Source of the DNA: Thermovenabulum sp049701175
Lineage (GTDB): Bacteria > Bacillota > Thermosediminibacteria > Thermosediminibacterales > Thermosediminibacteraceae
NCBI RefSeq assembly: GCF_049701175.1
Contig: NZ_JBNATW010000006.1
Location: 1-64,000 of the forward strand
Length of the DNA stretch: 64,000 nucleotides
Reading direction: 5' to 3'
Shown: positions 53,966 through 62,449 of the stretch, piece by piece
Layout: every line of letters begins with the position of its first letter
Numbering within the stretch: position 1 is the first letter of the stretch
Position numbers and translations under genes: made by a program
Notes under the pieces: generated by a model
Database searches by the model: none
The model's input: the letters and a program-made list of their open reading frames with translations, nothing else
What the model was told of the DNA's origin: nothing

Positions 53966-55717
53966 TTGAGCTATATTGCACTTTATAGAAAGTACAGGCC
54001 TCAGAATTTTGATGAAATAGTAGGTCAAAAGCCGATAGTAAAGATACTGAAAAACCAATTGAAAGCGGGTCAAATAGGCCACGCCTACCTTTTCTGCGGG
54101 ATGAGGGGTACGGGAAAAACCAGCACTGCAAGGGTTTTTGCAAAAGCCTTAAACTGCGAAAAAGGGCCTACTGATAACCCCTGCAGCCAATGTAAAAACT
54201 GCATAGCCTTTCAAAACGGCTCTTTTACGGATGTAGTTGAAATGGATGCTGCCTCTCACCGGGGTATTGATGATATAAGGGATTTGAGGGAGAAGGTGAA
54301 TTTCCCGCCTTCTCAGGGGAGATACCGCGTATACATTATCGATGAGGTGCACATGCTGACTCAAGAGGCCTTTAACGCCCTTTTAAAGACCTTAGAAGAG
54401 CCACCAAAACACGCTGTATTTATCCTGTGCACCACCGAACCCAACAGACTCCCTGCTACTATCCTTTCTCGGTGTATGAGGTTTGACTTTAAAAGGGTAT
54501 CTTCGACAGATATCATTGAGCATTTAAAAAGGATAACCGAAAAGCAGGGTATTAAAGTCGACGATAAGGCCTTAAGGATAATTGCGAGGCATTCTCAAGG
54601 ATCTATAAGGGATGCCTTGAGCCTTCTTGATAAGGCAGCGGGCATTAGCAGGGATTTTGTGACCTACGAAGATGTGCTTGATGTTTTTGGTGCGGTGGAA
54701 GACGAAATGTTTTTTAAAATTGCCTTAGCGGCAAAAGAAAAACAGGCAGGGGAACTTTTAAAAATCCTTGAAGAAATAATAGAAAAGGGAAAGGATATCA
54801 ACAGGTTTACCGAAGACTTGATTTTCTTTTACAGGAACTTATTGCTCATGGTATTGAAAAGCCCGGAGGAATTGATTGACCTTCCGCAAGAAGATTTGGA
54901 AAGGTTAAAAGAAATGGCTTTAAAATACAAAAAAGAGGAGATTTTGCAGATTCTCGATGTTCTCAAAATAGCAGCAAATGAAGTAAAGTGGACCTCTATT
55001 CCCCGAATAGTTTTAGAATCAGCCCTTGTTAAACTCACACTTGTTGCTCCCACAGTGGTTGTGCAAAAAGAAAGCGAACTAATAAATAAAATAAGTGCTT
55101 TAGAGGAAAGAATAAAGGGATTAGAGCAGGAAATTAATACTTTAAAAACAAAATATGAAAATTTAAGCCATAAAACGTCCGATGAAATAGAAGATGAACT
55201 TAAAAAGGATGAAAAAAAGGATGAAATACCTGAAAACAAAAGTGTAAACGAAGAAAAGGGAGAAAAGATAGAAAGGGATAAAAAGTCAAGGAGAAAAACT
55301 TCAAAAGAGGAAGGTGAAAAAAAGACTATTGAAAAATCCGATGAGGAAAAGGATGAAGCTTTGGAACTTTTAAAGGCAAAATGGCAGGACGTAGTAGATT
55401 TTCTTTCTAAAAATGGTAAAATGATACTCTCAAGCATGCTTTCTTCATTCAAGGTATTGCCCTATAAAGTCCAAGGCAGAAATTTGATGCTTTTAGCGGA
55501 GGGCGCTTCGCAGGGTCAAGTAGATTTTATAATGAACCAAAAAAGGTTAATCGAGGAAACGGTAAAAAACCTTTGCGGCATAGAATACAATATTGCGGAA
55601 ATAAAAATAGCAACTGAAGATAGTAAAACTGAGGGGAAAGAGGAATTTAATGACGATTTGGTAAGAAATGTGATAAAATTGTTCGGGGAAGATATTGTTG
55701 AAATAAAAGAGGAATAA
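53966..55717 (+). CDS. dnaX: DNA polymerase III subunit gamma/tau
   Basis: Clamp-loader ATPase, 583 residues. Walker A GMRGTGKTSTARVFAKALNC (about 45-64), zinc module CSQCKNCIAF, Walker B YIIDEVHML, sensor region TLEEPPKHAVFILCTTEP and SRC (arginine finger). A charged Lys/Glu linker (about 395-465) leads to the C-terminal tau region. TTG start with GGAGGGG upstream. A slippery A AAA AAG sits in frame at 55213-55219 with a -1-frame TGA three bases later. First gene of dnaX-yaaK-recR-yaaL-bofA, as in B. subtilis. Confidence 0.95.
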   Translation: MSYIALYRKYRPQNFDEIVGQKPIVKILKNQLKAGQIGHAYLFCGMRGTGKTSTARVFAKALNCEKGPTDNPCSQCKNCIAFQNGSFTDVVEMDAASHRGIDDIRDLREKVNFPPSQGRYRVYIIDEVHMLTQEAFNALLKTLEEPPKHAVFILCTTEPNRLPATILSRCMRFDFKRVSSTDIIEHLKRITEKQGIKVDDKALRIIARHSQGSIRDALSLLDKAAGISRDFVTYEDVLDVFGAVEDEMFFKIALAAKEKQAGELLKILEEIIEKGKDINRFTEDLIFFYRNLLLMVLKSPEELIDLPQEDLERLKEMALKYKKEEILQILDVLKIAANEVKWTSIPRIVLESALVKLTLVAPTVVVQKESELINKISALEERIKGLEQEINTLKTKYENLSHKTSDEIEDELKKDEKKDEIPENKSVNEEKGEKIERDKKSRRKTSKEEGEKKTIEKSDEEKDEALELLKAKWQDVVDFLSKNGKMILSSMLSSFKVLPYKVQGRNLMLLAEGASQGQVDFIMNQKRLIEETVKNLCGIEYNIAEIKIATEDSKTEGKEEFNDDLVRNVIKLFGEDIVEIKEE

Positions 55718-55731
55718 AGGAGGCGGGTTTC

Positions 55732-56061
55732 TTGAAAAACTTTGGCCCGATGGGCAATATGGGCAAATTGATGAAACAGGTTCAAAAAATGCAGGAGGAA
55801 ATGATAAAACTCCAGGAGGAGCTGAAGCAAAGAACTGTAGAAGCTACCGCAGGAGGAGGGGCTGTAAAAGCCGTTGTTAATGGTAAAAAAGAATTGGTTG
55901 AAATAAAGATAGAACGGGACGTGGTAGACCCCGATGATGTGGAAATGCTTCAGGACCTGATATTAGCTGCTGTGAATGAAGCCTTAAACAAAGCTGAAGA
56001 AATGGTGACAAATGAAATGGGCAAATTAACCGGAGGTTTAAACATACCTGGGCTAATTTAA
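55732..56061 (+). CDS. yaaK: YbaB/EbfC family nucleoid-associated protein
   Basis: 109-residue DNA-binding protein with the family pattern GNMGKLMKQVQKMQEEM, TAGGGAVKAVVNGKKELVEI and VDPDDVEMLQDLILAAVNEA. TTG start 14 nt after the dnaX stop with AGGAGGCGGG upstream. It is almost always found between dnaX and recR, suggesting a link to replication or repair, but its exact role is unclear. Confidence 0.95.
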   Translation: MKNFGPMGNMGKLMKQVQKMQEEMIKLQEELKQRTVEATAGGGAVKAVVNGKKELVEIKIERDVVDPDDVEMLQDLILAAVNEALNKAEEMVTNEMGKLTGGLNIPGLI

Positions 56062-56090
56062 CTCTAACCCTTTTGAAGGAAGGATAAAGT

Positions 56091-56690
56091 ATGTCATACT
56101 ATGCAAAGCCAATAGCAAAACTCATAGATGAACTTTCAAAGCTCCCCGGAATCGGTCCAAAAACCGCTCAAAGGCTTACCTATCATATACTGAAGCTGCC
56201 GAGGGAAAGGGTAAAAAAACTTGCTGATGCCCTTTTAGATGTGAAGGATTCTATAATATACTGCTCTATATGCGGAAATTTTACCGAAAAGGACCCGTGT
56301 GCTATTTGCGAAAACCCTTATAGGGAAAAAAGCGTAATAATGGTTGTGGAAGAGCCTAAGGATGTGGTGGCTATTGAAAAAACGAGAGAGTATAAGGGAC
56401 TTTACCACGTGCTTCACGGTGCACTTTCACCCTTAGAAGGAATTGGCCCTGATGACATAAGGATAAAAGAGCTTTTAGGGAGGATTGGCCAGGGCGTAAA
56501 AGAGGTAATCCTTGCTACAAATTCGGATGTGGAAGGTGAGGCAACGGCCCTTTATATAGCAAAGCTCTTAAAACCGATGGGAGTAAAGGTGACGAGGATA
56601 GCCCACGGAATCCCAATGGGCGGAGACCTTGACTATGCTGACGAAATTACCCTTTCTAAAGCCTTAGAAGGCAGAAGGGAGATTGTATAG
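56091..56690 (+). CDS. recR: Recombination protein RecR
   Basis: Works with RecF and RecO in loading RecA on gapped DNA. 199 residues: helix-hairpin-helix LPGIGPKTAQRLTYHIL, Cys4 zinc finger CSICGNFTEKDPCAIC, Toprim domain VVEEPKDVVAIEKT and the C-terminal Walker B-like segment. ATG with GAAGGA upstream. Followed by a terminator. Confidence 0.96.
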   Translation: MSYYAKPIAKLIDELSKLPGIGPKTAQRLTYHILKLPRERVKKLADALLDVKDSIIYCSICGNFTEKDPCAICENPYREKSVIMVVEEPKDVVAIEKTREYKGLYHVLHGALSPLEGIGPDDIRIKELLGRIGQGVKEVILATNSDVEGEATALYIAKLLKPMGVKVTRIAHGIPMGGDLDYADEITLSKALEGRREIV

Positions 56691-56701
56691 ACATAGAGTG
56701 A

Positions 56702-56750
56702 GAGGGTTAGGGAAAATAAAAATATTCCTTTACCCTCATTATTTTTTATT
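56702..56750 (+). terminator. Terminator after recR
   Basis: GAGGGT (56702-56707) / ACCCTC (56732-56737) with inner GGAA/TTCC pairs, then ATTATTTTTTATT. Confidence 0.75.
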
Positions 56751-56754
56751 ATAG

Positions 56755-56928
56755 TGTCCCCAGAATCATCCATGCCCTTCGGTAAGGATTTGCCCTACGG
56801 GCGCTTTGACCCAAAAGGGTTTTAATGTTCCCCAAGTGGATGAGGATAAATGTATAAAATGCATGAAATGTGTTTCTTATTGTCCTACTGGTGCAATTAC
56901 TTTAAAGAAAAAAGTTAATGTGAAGTAG
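56755..56928 (+). pseudogene. N-terminally truncated 4Fe-4S ferredoxin-like gene
   Basis: An open frame of 57 codons, starting just after a TAG at 56752, reads CPQNHPCPSVRICPTGAL, then QKGFNVPQVDEDKCIKCMKC and VSYCPTGAITLKKK. The second [4Fe-4S] motif CxxCxxCxxxCP is intact, but there is no ATG and no ribosome site. The first cysteine segment runs straight into the recR terminator region. The only in-frame start is a TTG at 56806, which would give 40 residues. Probably a decayed small ferredoxin gene. Confidence 0.65.
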
Positions 56929-57014
56929 TTTTATTATATATCCCCTCTGCATAATATAGTAATATGAATATTTCCCCTTGAAATTGGAAATAATTTCATC
57001 AGAGGGGATGAATT

Positions 57015-57284
57015 GTGAAAGGGGAAAATAAAAATAACGTTTTGTCGTGGCTTTCTGCTTTGTTTTTTGAAGAGGTAGAAGAAGAAAATGTAAAGGATGA
57101 TTTGGTTGAAGAGTTAAAAAGAGCGAAAAATGAATGGATCGCGGCAGAAAAATATTTTGAAAGTGTAAGCGACCCCGATTTGGTGGAATATGCAATATAC
57201 AATATCGAAGCGGCCAAAAGAAAATATATTTATTTATTAAAAAAGGCAAGGGAAGAAGGAATAACCTCCGGTTATGTAAAATAA
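57015..57284 (+). CDS. yaaL: DUF2508 family protein (YaaL)
   Basis: 89 residues, mostly charged helix: LVEELKRAKNEWIAAEKYFE then DPDLVEYAIYNIEAAKRKYI, the YaaL/DUF2508 pattern. GTG start after GAGGGG. Position between recR and bofA is the conserved one. Function unknown. Confidence 0.88.
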   Translation: MKGENKNNVLSWLSALFFEEVEEENVKDDLVEELKRAKNEWIAAEKYFESVSDPDLVEYAIYNIEAAKRKYIYLLKKAREEGITSGYVK

Positions 57285-57313
57285 ATTTAGTACAAAAAAC
57301 CGGAGGTGAAAAC

Positions 57314-57580
57314 ATGCATGTTGATATATGGGCTATAGCAGCTTACGCTTTCGGGCTTTTGATGCTTTATGCTATTGCGAAAATTCTTGTTGCTCCTCTA
57401 AGGCTTATATTAAAACTGATTTACAACGGGATTATCGGAGGGATTTTATTACTGGGATTGAACGCTATTGGTTCTTTTTTTGGACTTCATATTGCGATAA
57501 ATCCTTTGAATGCGTTGATAGCCGGTTTTTTAGGTGTTCCCGGTATCCTTCTTCTCATATTTGTGAAGTATTTTCTTTGA
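57314..57580 (+). CDS. bofA: Pro-sigma-K processing inhibitor BofA
   Basis: 88-residue integral membrane protein with two or three helices, ending INPLNALIAGFLGVPGILLL as in BofA. In Bacillus it holds the SpoIVFB protease inactive in the outer forespore membrane until the forespore signals. ATG after CCGGAGG, 29 nt after yaaL. Confidence 0.93.
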   Translation: MHVDIWAIAAYAFGLLMLYAIAKILVAPLRLILKLIYNGIIGGILLLGLNAIGSFFGLHIAINPLNALIAGFLGVPGILLLIFVKYFL

Positions 57581-57614
57581 GGTAAAATATAATATAAGCA
57601 TATTTTTTATTTTT

Positions 57615-57641
57615 AACCCCGAAAAGGGGTTTTTATTTTTT
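57615..57641 (+). terminator. Terminator after bofA
   Basis: AACCCC (57615-57620) / GGGGTT (57626-57631), then TTTATTTTTT. Confidence 0.8.
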
Positions 57642-57644
57642 AGC

Positions 57645-57673
57645 TTGACCTATAAAATTTTGTCTGTTATACT
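57645..57673 (+). promoter_or_regulatory. Distal promoter of the por operon
   Basis: TTGACC (57645-57650), 17-bp spacer, extended -10 TGTTATACT (57665-57673). A CTGTTATA repeat (57664-57671) overlaps the -10. Confidence 0.7.
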
Positions 57674-57766
57674 TTAAGTGGCAAAACTGTTACAATAAAA
57701 AGAACCGCAAATTCGTAGATTTTACAGAAGCTGTTATATAAAACTGAACAAACTGTATTATAACAG
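57664..57766. promoter_or_regulatory. Four copies of CTGTTAYA between the por promoters
   Basis: CTGTTATA at 57664-57671 and 57731-57738, CTGTTACA at 57687-57694, and the inverse TATAACAG at 57759-57766. The last two face each other across 20 nt. Probably an operator for an unidentified regulator. Confidence 0.5.
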
Positions 57767-57786
57767 AACAATTATACAAATATTTT

Positions 57787-57814
57787 TTGAAATTTTATTT
57801 TTTTGTGTTAAAAT
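57787..57814 (+). promoter_or_regulatory. Proximal promoter of the por operon
   Basis: TTGAAA (57787-57792), 16-bp spacer, extended -10 TGTTAAAAT (57806-57814), about 75 nt before porG. Confidence 0.6.
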
Positions 57815-57888
57815 AGTAAAAGATGTTTTAAATTAAATAAAACAAAAGTTGTAAGTATTTTTAAACCTGAAAGGAGGATAAAACAAAA

Positions 57889-58467
57889 ATGGCAAAGATG
57901 CTTGAAATCCGCTGGCATGCAAGAGGCGGACAAGGTGCTAAGACGGCCGCTTTAATGCTTGCTGAATCAATAGCGGAAATGGGTAAGTATGTTCAAGGGT
58001 TCCCGGAATACGGGCCTGAAAGGATGGGTGCTCCTATTCTTGCCTTTAACAGAATCAGCGACGAGCCTATTTTTGTCCATTCCAATGTTACAAACCCCAA
58101 TATTGTAATCGTTCTTGACCCTACATTGCTTGGGAAGGCAAAGATAACCGATGGGGTGCCTGAAGACGGCATTTATATTATCAACACCTCAAAGTCTCCT
58201 GAAGAGATAAGAAAAATTTTAGGAATAACGACCGGCAAGATTTTTACCATTGATGCAACACAGATTTCCATAGATACAATCGGCCGTCCCATACCAAATA
58301 CTCCCATGATGGGTGCTTTTATAAGGGCAACGGGGATAATACCCTTTGAAACCTTTATAGAACATATGAGGGAACAGCTTACTAAGAAATTTAAGTCAAA
58401 GCCTGAAGTTATTGAAGGTAACCTGAAGGCGATTGAAAGGGCCTATATGGAGGTGAAGAGCGAATGA
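57889..58467 (+). CDS. porG: Pyruvate:ferredoxin oxidoreductase, gamma subunit
   Basis: 192 residues: MLEIRWHARGGQGAKTAALM at the start, then EYGPERMGAPILAFNRISDE, the gamma-subunit pattern. With D, A and B subunits it converts pyruvate and CoA to acetyl-CoA, CO2 and reduced ferredoxin, central to fermentative anaerobes. AAAGGAGG upstream. It overlaps porD by 4 nt (ATGA). Confidence 0.94.
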   Translation: MAKMLEIRWHARGGQGAKTAALMLAESIAEMGKYVQGFPEYGPERMGAPILAFNRISDEPIFVHSNVTNPNIVIVLDPTLLGKAKITDGVPEDGIYIINTSKSPEEIRKILGITTGKIFTIDATQISIDTIGRPIPNTPMMGAFIRATGIIPFETFIEHMREQLTKKFKSKPEVIEGNLKAIERAYMEVKSE

Positions 58468-58829
58468 TTTCTAACAAAAATTTTGGATCAGGCACCAGGA
58501 TAAGCTCGGTAAAACCGGGTATGAAATGGTGGGAAATAACGAGAGCTGGGAATATTTACTCTCCCGGCAATTCTAAGGAATACGAGACAGGCGATTGGAG
58601 GTCTATCCGTCCCGTTTGGAATAAAGAAAAATGTATTAACTGCCTTATATGCTGGCGTTACTGTCCGGATTCATCGATAATAGTAGAAAACGGGAAATTT
58701 GGGCAAATCGACTATATGCACTGCAAGGGATGCGGCATTTGCGCTAAAGTATGCCCTGTTAATGCGATAGATATGAAACCTGAAGATGAAACAGAAAAGA
58801 TAAAGGAGGTTGGCGCTGATGAAAACTAG
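58464..58829 (+). CDS. porD: Pyruvate:ferredoxin oxidoreductase, delta (ferredoxin-like) subunit
   Basis: 121 residues with two [4Fe-4S] motifs: CINCLICWRYCPDSSI (about 53-68) and CKGCGICAKVCPVNAI (about 85-100). Carries electrons from the thiamine site to ferredoxin. Its last codons overlap the start of porA by 11 nt. Confidence 0.95.
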   Translation: MISNKNFGSGTRISSVKPGMKWWEITRAGNIYSPGNSKEYETGDWRSIRPVWNKEKCINCLICWRYCPDSSIIVENGKFGQIDYMHCKGCGICAKVCPVNAIDMKPEDETEKIKEVGADEN

Positions 58830-59997
58830 GGTTGCGCTTACCGGCAATGAGGCTATTGCCCATGCTATGAAGCAGGTTAATCCTGACGTGGTAGCAGCCT
58901 ACCCCATTACACCTCAAACAGAAATAGTACAGATATTTTCGAGTTTTGTAGCAAACGGGCAGGTAGATACCGAATTTGTGGCGGTTGAAAGCGAACACAG
59001 CGCAATGAGTGCAGCTATAGGTGCTGCAGCAGCGGGAGCAAGGGCTATGACCGCTACGTCAAGCCAGGGTCTTGCCCTGATGTTTGAAATGGTTTACATA
59101 GCATCATCGTTGAGATTACCCATAGTTTTCCCGGTTGTAAACAGGGCCTTAAGCGGGCCCATTAACATACACTGCGACCACAGCGATGCAATGGGGCTTA
59201 GGGATTCAGGGGTTATACAGCTCTTTTCAGAAAATGCCCAGGAGGCTTACGATAACCTTATTCAGGCCTTCAGAATAGCTGAACACCCTGATGTAAGGCT
59301 TCCCGTCATGGTCAACCTTGATGGTTTTATTACAAGCCATGCTATGGATGTTTTGGAGGTCTTGGACGACGAAACGGTAAAAAATTTCGTTGGCGAATAC
59401 AAACCTGAAGATTATCTATTAGATGCTAAAAACCCCATTTCCATGGGTAACTTGGACCTTTACGATTTCTACTTCGAACACAGGCGCCAGCAAACCGCAG
59501 CAATGGAAGCAGCGAAGGAAGTAATAAAAGAAGTAGGAAAGGAATTTGCAAAGATTTCCGGAAGGGAATACGGGCTTATAGAAAAATACCATTTAGATGA
59601 TGCGGAAGTTGCAGTTATTGTGCTGAACTCTGCAGCAGGAACAGCAAAGGGAACTTGTGAAGAGCTTAGGAAAAAGGGAATGAAGGTAGGAGTATTGAAG
59701 CCAAGGGTTTATAGGCCTTTCCCGCACGAAGAGATAAAAGAGGCATTAAAGAATGTGAAAGCTGTTGCGGTAATGGACAGAGCTGAAACCTTCTCTACAA
59801 ACGGCGGGCCTATGTTCCAGGAAGTAAGAAATGCGCTCTTCGATTTAAGAGGAGATATAAAGGTTGTGAACTACATTTACGGGCTCGGCGGTAGAGACTT
59901 GTTAGTAGAACATGTAGAAAAGGTTTATAATGATCTTTATGCAATAAAGGATGGAAAATCCTTAAATACAGTAAATTACCTCGGGCTTAGAGAGTAG
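58819..59997 (+). CDS. porA: Pyruvate:ferredoxin oxidoreductase, alpha subunit
   Basis: 392 residues. VVAAYPITPQTEIVQIF, EHSAMSAAIGAAAAGARAMT and SSQGLALMFEMVYIASSLRL are typical of the alpha subunit, with VMDRAETFSTNGGPMFQEV in the second half. ATG 58819 after AAAGGAGG (58802-58809). Branched-chain 2-oxoacid enzymes share this plan; pyruvate is favoured by the overall sequence but not proven. Confidence 0.94.
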   Translation: MKTRVALTGNEAIAHAMKQVNPDVVAAYPITPQTEIVQIFSSFVANGQVDTEFVAVESEHSAMSAAIGAAAAGARAMTATSSQGLALMFEMVYIASSLRLPIVFPVVNRALSGPINIHCDHSDAMGLRDSGVIQLFSENAQEAYDNLIQAFRIAEHPDVRLPVMVNLDGFITSHAMDVLEVLDDETVKNFVGEYKPEDYLLDAKNPISMGNLDLYDFYFEHRRQQTAAMEAAKEVIKEVGKEFAKISGREYGLIEKYHLDDAEVAVIVLNSAAGTAKGTCEELRKKGMKVGVLKPRVYRPFPHEEIKEALKNVKAVAVMDRAETFSTNGGPMFQEVRNALFDLRGDIKVVNYIYGLGGRDLLVEHVEKVYNDLYAIKDGKSLNTVNYLGLRE

Positions 59998-60009
59998 GAG
60001 GTGTAAAAG

Positions 60010-60957
60010 ATGGCTACATTAAAAGAGCTTTCAAAGGTACCTGAAAGGCTTGTAGGTGGCCACAGGCTTTGTGCAGGATGCGGACACGGAATTTCCACAA
60101 GAATGGTCTTAAATGCCATTGAAGAAAACGACCATGTGGTTGTAGGATGTGCAACCGGTTGCCTTGAGGTTGCAACTACCATTTATCCTTTTACTGCGTG
60201 GAACTGCTCCTTTATCCACAGCGCATTTGAAAACGCAGGGGCAACAATTAGCGGTGTAGAAGCCGCTTATAAGGCTTTGAAAAAGAAAGGGAAAGTTACG
60301 GAAAACTTTAAGTTTATAGCCTTCGGCGGAGACGGCGGCACTTACGACATCGGACTCCAATCCCTTTCCGGAGCAATGGAAAGAGGACACAATATAGTAT
60401 ACGTATGCTTGGACAATGAAGCTTACATGAACACGGGTATTCAGCGTTCTTCTGCTACCCCAATTGGTGCGGATACCACTACAAGCCCGGCGGGCAAGGT
60501 AATACCTGGAAAACAGCAGCCCAGGAAAGACCTGACTGCGATTATGGCAGCGCATAATATACCCTATGTAGCTCAAGCTGCTTTGAGCAACTGGCAAGAT
60601 TTATACAAGAAGGCTAAAAAAGCTGTAGATGTAGAAGGCCCTGCATTTTTAAATATCCTTTCACCGTGTCCGAGAGGGTGGCGCTACAATACACCTGAAA
60701 TTATGGAAATCTCAAAGCTTGCCGTTGAAACCAGATTCTGGCCTTTATACGAGGTAGAGGATGGGAAATGGAAGCTCAACTACAAACCCAAGAAGTACGT
60801 ACCAATAGAAGAATTCTTAAAGCCTCAGGGAAGGTTCAAGCACCTTTTCAAACAAGGAAACGAGCACGTTATAAAAGCAATACAAGAAGAAATAGATAAA
60901 AGATGGCTTGCCCTTCTTGAAAGGTGTGGGGAAACTCCCGAACTTCCACCCAGGTAA
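60010..60957 (+). CDS. porB: Pyruvate:ferredoxin oxidoreductase, beta subunit
   Basis: 315 residues. Cluster-ligating cysteines in HRLCAGCGHG near the N-terminus, the thiamine diphosphate motif GGDGGTYDIGLQSLSGAMER (about 114) and CLDNEAYMNTGIQRSSATP, plus LSPCPRGW with a further cysteine. Completes the G-D-A-B operon, followed by a long-stem terminator. Confidence 0.95.
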   Translation: MATLKELSKVPERLVGGHRLCAGCGHGISTRMVLNAIEENDHVVVGCATGCLEVATTIYPFTAWNCSFIHSAFENAGATISGVEAAYKALKKKGKVTENFKFIAFGGDGGTYDIGLQSLSGAMERGHNIVYVCLDNEAYMNTGIQRSSATPIGADTTTSPAGKVIPGKQQPRKDLTAIMAAHNIPYVAQAALSNWQDLYKKAKKAVDVEGPAFLNILSPCPRGWRYNTPEIMEISKLAVETRFWPLYEVEDGKWKLNYKPKKYVPIEEFLKPQGRFKHLFKQGNEHVIKAIQEEIDKRWLALLERCGETPELPPR

Positions 60958-60968
60958 AAAAGATAGTG

Positions 60969-61015
60969 ACTCCCGATTAATTTGGTATTTCCTATTAATC
61001 GGGAGTTTTTGTTTT
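60969..61015 (+). terminator. Terminator of the por operon
   Basis: 13-bp perfect stem ACTCCCGATTAAT (60969-60981) / ATTAATCGGGAGT (60994-61006), then T-run. Confidence 0.92.
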
Positions 61016-61090
61016 AATTAAAAACATAATAAGACTGGTGTAATTTTCAAATAATAAAAATGAAACCACCTTTTAGGGAGGAAGGAAAAA

Positions 61091-62086
61091 GTGAAAAAAA
61101 GTAGTGTATTTCGGATGATTTTTATTTTTGTATTGGTTGCCTTAATTATTGCTTTAGGGTTTTCTACCGGGTGTACTCTGAAACAAAAGTCAAAGGAAAG
61201 TTCTCCGCAGGCCTTGCCCAAAATCCCCGAAAAGATAAGCAAGGGTGAAAACAAGGAGCCGGAGCTTAAAGTCTACGTAGTCAAGGATAAAAAAATAGAG
61301 CAGATGAAATTGGAGGATTATGTTGCTGGGGTTGTTGCTGGTGAGGTAGAAAACTACTGGGAGCCTGCTGCACTGGCTGCACAGGCAATACTTGCAAGAA
61401 CCTATGTATTGGAATTTATAAAAGATAAAGGCGGTTCTAAATACCAAGGAGCTGATATTTCTACTGATTTTGAAGAGGCTCAGGCATGGAATCCCGATAA
61501 TATAAATGAAAATATAAAAAAGGCGGTAGAATCTACGAGGGGAATGGTTGTAACATATCAAGGGGATTTCATAAAAGCCTGGTTTCACTCCCACAGCGGA
61601 GGAATGACTGCAACAGCAAAGGAAGGGCTGAATTTTAAAGGGGAAGAACCGCCTTATATCCAAGTGGTAAAATCACCTGATGAAAATGTAGGGCCTGAAG
61701 GCAAAAGGGTGTGGAGGTATGAGTTCTGGAAGGATGAGGTGAGAAGACTTATTAAGGAAAAATTAGGACAGGATACGGGGGAAATAAACGAGGTTGGCGT
61801 GGTAGAAAGGGGACCTTCCGGTAGAGCAGTAAAGATTAAAATAGGAAATGCCGTTGTACACGGTGCAGACCTCAGGATTGCCCTTGACCCGATGAAGATG
61901 AGGTCAAATTTGATTACGAGCCTTAGAATTGAAGGAAACAAGATTGTGATGGAAGGTAAGGGGTTTGGGCACGGTGTGGGGTTGTCTCAGTGGGGAGCAA
62001 ATGAAATGGCAAAACAGGGTAAAAAAGCCGAAGATATCATTAAGTATTATTTTAAAGGAGTTGAAATAGTAAAACTCTGGAATTAA
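61091..62086 (+). CDS. SpoIID/LytB-domain lipoprotein
   Basis: 331 residues with a lipoprotein signal peptide (lipobox STGC, cysteine at about 28) and a SpoIID domain (about 70-325): LEDYVAGVVAGEVENYWEPA, ALAAQAILARTYVLEF, WFHSHSGGMTATAKE, GFGHGVGLSQWGA. SpoIID is a lytic transglycosylase active during engulfment; this may be it or a paralogue, since classical SpoIID has an uncleaved anchor rather than a lipobox. GTG start after GGGAGGAAGG. Confidence 0.88.
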   Translation: MKKSSVFRMIFIFVLVALIIALGFSTGCTLKQKSKESSPQALPKIPEKISKGENKEPELKVYVVKDKKIEQMKLEDYVAGVVAGEVENYWEPAALAAQAILARTYVLEFIKDKGGSKYQGADISTDFEEAQAWNPDNINENIKKAVESTRGMVVTYQGDFIKAWFHSHSGGMTATAKEGLNFKGEEPPYIQVVKSPDENVGPEGKRVWRYEFWKDEVRRLIKEKLGQDTGEINEVGVVERGPSGRAVKIKIGNAVVHGADLRIALDPMKMRSNLITSLRIEGNKIVMEGKGFGHGVGLSQWGANEMAKQGKKAEDIIKYYFKGVEIVKLWN

Positions 62087-62156
62087 ATCATATTTTAGCG
62101 CCCTCCTACATAAAATTTTCTAAAAGGAAAATTGAATGAAAGGGGGGCTATTTTTT

Positions 62157-62438
62157 ATGGAGGAAAAAAACGCAGCAAATCATAAAGTGTTTATACAGGA
62201 TAGGGAGTTCCTTGAAATAACGGGAGTGACAAATGTGGAAAAATTTACCGATGGAGAAATCCTCCTTGAAACCGTTAAAGGGATGCTTAATATTAAAGGC
62301 GAGAAAATGCACATGAAACAATTGAATTTGGAAGCAGGAAATATTTCCATAGAGGGCTATATAAAGATGCTTTCTTACACTGAAGATGTTAAGGAAAAGG
62401 AAAAAGGGAAGGGCTTACTTCAGAAACTTCTTAAATAA
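62157..62438 (+). CDS. yabP: Sporulation protein YabP
   Basis: 93 residues: KVFIQDREFLEITGVTNVEK, then LLETVKGMLNIKGEKMHMKQ and LNLEAGNISIEGYI, the YabP/YqfC fold. Needed for sporulation in Bacillus, exact function unknown. AAGGGGGG lies 9 nt before the ATG at 62157; an ATG at 62136 is upstream of that site. yabQ follows after 11-20 nt. Confidence 0.93.
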   Translation: MEEKNAANHKVFIQDREFLEITGVTNVEKFTDGEILLETVKGMLNIKGEKMHMKQLNLEAGNISIEGYIKMLSYTEDVKEKEKGKGLLQKLLK

Positions 62439-62449
62439 AAAGGTTTAAG

